Shown here: positions 62,016 to 64,000 of the stretch, piece by piece
Position numbering within the stretch: the first letter of the stretch is position 1
How the letters are laid out: the number at the start of each line of letters is the position of its first letter
From: Hydrogenimonas sp.
GTDB lineage: Bacteria > Campylobacterota > Campylobacteria > Campylobacterales > Hydrogenimonadaceae
Assembly: GCA_003945285.1 (NCBI GenBank)
Contig: AP019005.1
Coordinates: 558,001 to 622,000, forward strand
Length of the DNA stretch: 64,000 nt
Direction: 5' to 3'
Made by a program: the position numbers and the translations under genes
The notes under the pieces: model-generated
Databases searched by the model: none
Seen by the model: the letters and a program-made list of their open reading frames with translations, nothing else
Told to the model about the DNA's origin: nothing

Positions 62016-62399
62016 CTAAAGATTGAAAGATGTTTTGAAGCGGTATTTTTTACCCTCGTCGGTAGTTACGAAGATATGCACCTGCCATGTTCCGCCCATA
62101 GCCGCATTGAAATCGGCTTCGTATGTGCCGTTACCGACCGGTTTGGCTTTCGCTCTGCTCTCCATGTATGGCATTCCCGGCATCGCAGGCATGAATATTT
62201 TGAGAGCCACCTTCGCCCCGTCGAGCGGTTTGGACGACTTGTAAAGCTTCACTTTTATATGATTGTTACCGGCTGTCAGGGGTTTTTCCGAGACCAGCTC
62301 CACCTTCAGACCTTTTTGCTTCAAGGTTTTCTCGTAAGCTGCCGCATGCAGCGATGTAAATGCCAGGGCCAGGCCCAGCAGGAGTGTAGTGAGTTTCAT
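62016..62399 (-). CDS. YtkA/FixH-like periplasmic protein, first gene of the cus operon
   Basis: 127 residues. Signal peptide MKLTTLLLGLALAFTSLHA, then an Ig-like beta-sandwich with a Met-rich loop (FMPAMPGMPYM, about 69-79) and TYEADFNAAMGGTWQVHIF. This matches the YtkA/FixH fold found beside copper-handling operons. The Met loop suits Cu+ binding in the periplasm, possibly as a CusF-like metallochaperone substitute; this is inference, as no CusF is encoded here. Confidence 0.7.
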   Translation of the reverse strand: MKLTTLLLGLALAFTSLHAAAYEKTLKQKGLKVELVSEKPLTAGNNHIKVKLYKSSKPLDGAKVALKIFMPAMPGMPYMESRAKAKPVGNGTYEADFNAAMGGTWQVHIFVTTDEGKKYRFKTSFNL

Positions 62400-62475
62400 T
62401 CTTTTTCCTTTGTGTTGGTTTGGGTAACGCTATTTTAAAAGCGGAGTGTGTAAAGAGTGTGGATTCGGTTTGTGA

Positions 62476-62481
62476 TACAAT
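62476..62481 (+). promoter_or_regulatory. TACAAT -10-like box, candidate leaderless start of cusR
   Basis: TGTGATACAAT ends 7 nt before ATG 62489, and no Shine-Dalgarno is visible. Confidence 0.35.
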
Positions 62482-62488
62482 CTTCACT

Positions 62489-63145
62489 ATGAAAATACTA
62501 CTGCTTGAAGACGACCCGCTGCTGTCGGAATTGATAGAAGAGCATCTTGAGGAGAAGGGCTTTGAAGTTGAACACTACCTCGACGGCGAAGAGGCCGAAG
62601 ATGCGATTTTGTCTCAGAAATTCGATATTCTGCTGCTGGATGTAAACGTTCCCGGTATAAGCGGTTTCGAACTGCTTAAATCGATGCGTGAGCGGAAAGA
62701 TTTCACGCCTGCGATAATGATAACTTCCAGAAACACCAGCGCGGATCTGAAAGAGGGTTTCGACCTCGGCTGTGACGACTACATAAAAAAACCGTTCGAA
62801 TTCGAAGAGCTCGATGCGAGAATTTCCCATATCGTACGTGTGTACGGACTTCGGCAGAACGAGGCTATAGAGCTGGGCGAGGGCCTTCTTTTCGAGCCGG
62901 AGCGTCACAGGCTCATTATAGATGAGGAGCCTGTAGCGCTGACGCCGAAGGCATCGGAGATACTTCACTATCTCTACAGGAACAGGGGAAGGATAGTTTC
63001 GAGAGAGGAGCTTGTCCAGAATCTCTGGAGCTACGATGAGACCCCGACCGATGCGACACTGCGCAGCTATATAAAGGTATTGAGAAAGCATGTGCCGCAG
63101 ATAGTGACGGAGAGGGGAGTCGGCTATGGCTTTGAGCCCCTATGA
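62489..63145 (+). CDS. cusR: OmpR/CusR-type response regulator
   Basis: 218 residues. Receiver with LLEDDP and the phospho-acceptor in DILLLDVNVPGISG (about residue 51), Thr/Ser in IMITSRN and Lys in DDYIKKPFE. The winged-helix DNA-binding domain (about 130-218) has LTPKASEILHYLYRNRGRIV and TLRSYIKVLRKHV. It is divergent from the cus operon and coupled to the kinase gene, so it probably activates cus in response to copper. I placed the start at ATG 62489; the in-frame codon at 62420 would add 23 residues ahead of the receiver. Confidence 0.85.
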   Translation: MKILLLEDDPLLSELIEEHLEEKGFEVEHYLDGEEAEDAILSQKFDILLLDVNVPGISGFELLKSMRERKDFTPAIMITSRNTSADLKEGFDLGCDDYIKKPFEFEELDARISHIVRVYGLRQNEAIELGEGLLFEPERHRLIIDEEPVALTPKASEILHYLYRNRGRIVSREELVQNLWSYDETPTDATLRSYIKVLRKHVPQIVTERGVGYGFEPL

Positions 63146-64000
63146 GAAGCGTTCACTCTTCCGTTTCATGGCGATCTACCTGGGTGCGGTGCTGATTGTC
63201 GTTTTGGCCTTCTCCATACTCTTTTACAAGATAGATTCCGAGTCTATAAAAGAGCGGATTTTTTACAACCTTAGAATGATAGCGATGCAGATTTCCGCAT
63301 CGGCAGTAGATGCCCAGATGCGGGGAAAAGAGTTCAAAATACCCTCCTCGATAGGGTGCGACTATCTGCTTCTCGACAAAGATGGCAGGGTTATACAGGG
63401 TTGTATTCATGAAAAGGTCGATACAAGCCGGGAAGAGTATGTGCAAAACGGCTGCGCCTACTATATAGACCGCAGCGCCAGGGGGCATCTCGGCATCGAC
63501 TATATTGTGGTGAGAGACTGCAGTTTGAAGAGCAGGATAGAGGAGTGCGGACAAAACGTTATCTTCGCGGCAATAGGGGCTTTCGGCTTTCTGGTTCTGG
63601 TAGGGTGGTACCTTGGCCGTCTCTTCCTTCGGCCTATGCGTGAAAAGATAGAGTCGATGGACCGGTTTATTCATGACAGTACGCATGAGCTGAACACCCC
63701 GGTTACCACTTTGCTGCTGGCGCTGGGGAAGATAGAGAAGAACGAGTGCAAGCCGTCGCACCTGCGGGCCCTGCAGATGAGCGGCAGGCTTATAGCCAGG
63801 GTATATGAGGATCTCACTTTTCTACTGATGCGTGAGAAGCAGAGAGAGAGAAGCAGGCTGTCGACTCTGGATGTGGCCGAGAAGACGAGAGAGAGTATAG
63901 ACTTTTTCTCCATTCTCGCCGAACAGAAACGGCTGAGTGTCACATCTTCTCTTGAGAGCTGCATCATAGAGGCAGACCCCCACCATATCGAGATAATGAT
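63126..64000 (+). CDS. cusS: Sensor histidine kinase (CusS-like), C-terminus beyond the window
   Basis: 291 residues present. TM1 (FMAIYLGAVLIVVLAFSILF, about 14-33), a periplasmic sensor loop of about 105 residues rich in Cys (GCDYLLL, QGCIHE, NGCAYY, RDCSLK, EECGQN), TM2 (VIFAAIGAFGFLVLVGWYLG, about 145-164), then the phosphoacceptor box HDSTHELNTPVTTLLLALG with the catalytic His (about 182). The ATP-binding domain lies outside. The five Cys in the periplasm could bind Cu. The start overlaps cusR by 20 bp, after GGAGAGGGGAG. Confidence 0.83.
   Translation, partial: MALSPYEKRSLFRFMAIYLGAVLIVVLAFSILFYKIDSESIKERIFYNLRMIAMQISASAVDAQMRGKEFKIPSSIGCDYLLLDKDGRVIQGCIHEKVDTSREEYVQNGCAYYIDRSARGHLGIDYIVVRDCSLKSRIEECGQNVIFAAIGAFGFLVLVGWYLGRLFLRPMREKIESMDRFIHDSTHELNTPVTTLLLALGKIEKNECKPSHLRALQMSGRLIARVYEDLTFLLMREKQRERSRLSTLDVAEKTRESIDFFSILAEQKRLSVTSSLESCIIEADPHHIEIM

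Noticed and set aside
1-64000. tRNA, rRNA, tmRNA or CRISPR loci
   Set aside because: None recognised by eye; a dedicated scan (tRNAscan-SE, Infernal) would be needed to exclude them fully.

Overview
The window looks like chromosome of a mesophilic, probably chemolithotrophic Campylobacterota (a Hydrogenimonas- or Sulfurovum-like bacterium). That placement is an inference from overall gene content, moderate GC, very dense packing with 4-bp ATGA overlaps, frequent TTG/GTG starts and many c-di-GMP signalling genes. No rRNA, tRNA or CRISPR was recognised.

Layout. 1-4.4 kb: the 5' part of an oleate hydratase gene and an AddA/RecB-like helicase-nuclease. 4.8-8.4 kb: two convergent response regulators of c-di-GMP metabolism (REC-PAS-PAS-HD-GYP and REC-PAS-GAF-GGDEF). 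8.6-13.8 kb: a Cu/Zn-type permease, signal peptidase I, RecQ, two small acidic paralogues (one split by a MITE) and a chorismate mutase. 13.9-20.1 kb: a heavy-metal RND efflux operon. 20.1-26.2 kb: a periplasmic-sensor GGDEF-EAL protein, a CopB-type ATPase and PolX. 26.4-32.4 kb: a second RND operon whose adaptor carries a repetitive His/Glu tract. 33.0-38.9 kb: a four-gene envelope system (TackOD1 zinc-ribbon protein, processive GT2, TolC-glycosidase fusion, HlyD adaptor), followed by a FIST-GGDEF-EAL protein. 41.8-45.4 kb: ApbE converging on a porin/FMN-binding/two-membrane-protein operon with a Fur-box-like site. 45.8-56.6 kb: an accessory region, AT-rich in its middle part, with an exonuclease-RecQ-UvrD fusion, a YaaC-like protein, a zinc-ribbon/HEPN-like protein, membrane and lipoproteins, an AAA ATPase and a RelBE-type pair. 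56.7-64 kb: a Cus-type copper/silver RND operon with an accessory protein, divergent from a CusRS-like two-component system.

Three connected themes stand out. Metal handling: three complete tripartite RND pumps, a CPH-type P-ATPase and a SO_0444-like permease lie within 55 kb. Cyclic-di-GMP: four proteins with GGDEF, EAL or HD-GYP domains, plus a degenerate GGDEF-like domain on the TackOD1 protein next to a putative exopolysaccharide synthesis and export system. Small mobile repeats: at least three families of short inverted-repeat elements, including one inserted inside a relative with a 5-bp target duplication and one that splits a small gene. A 74-bp direct repeat copies the 3' end of cusA on the far side of a 2.8-kb segment, which suggests a mobile or excisable unit.

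The best candidates for something undescribed are the TackOD1-GT2-TolC/glycosidase-HlyD cluster and the Fur-box-linked porin/flavoprotein operon.
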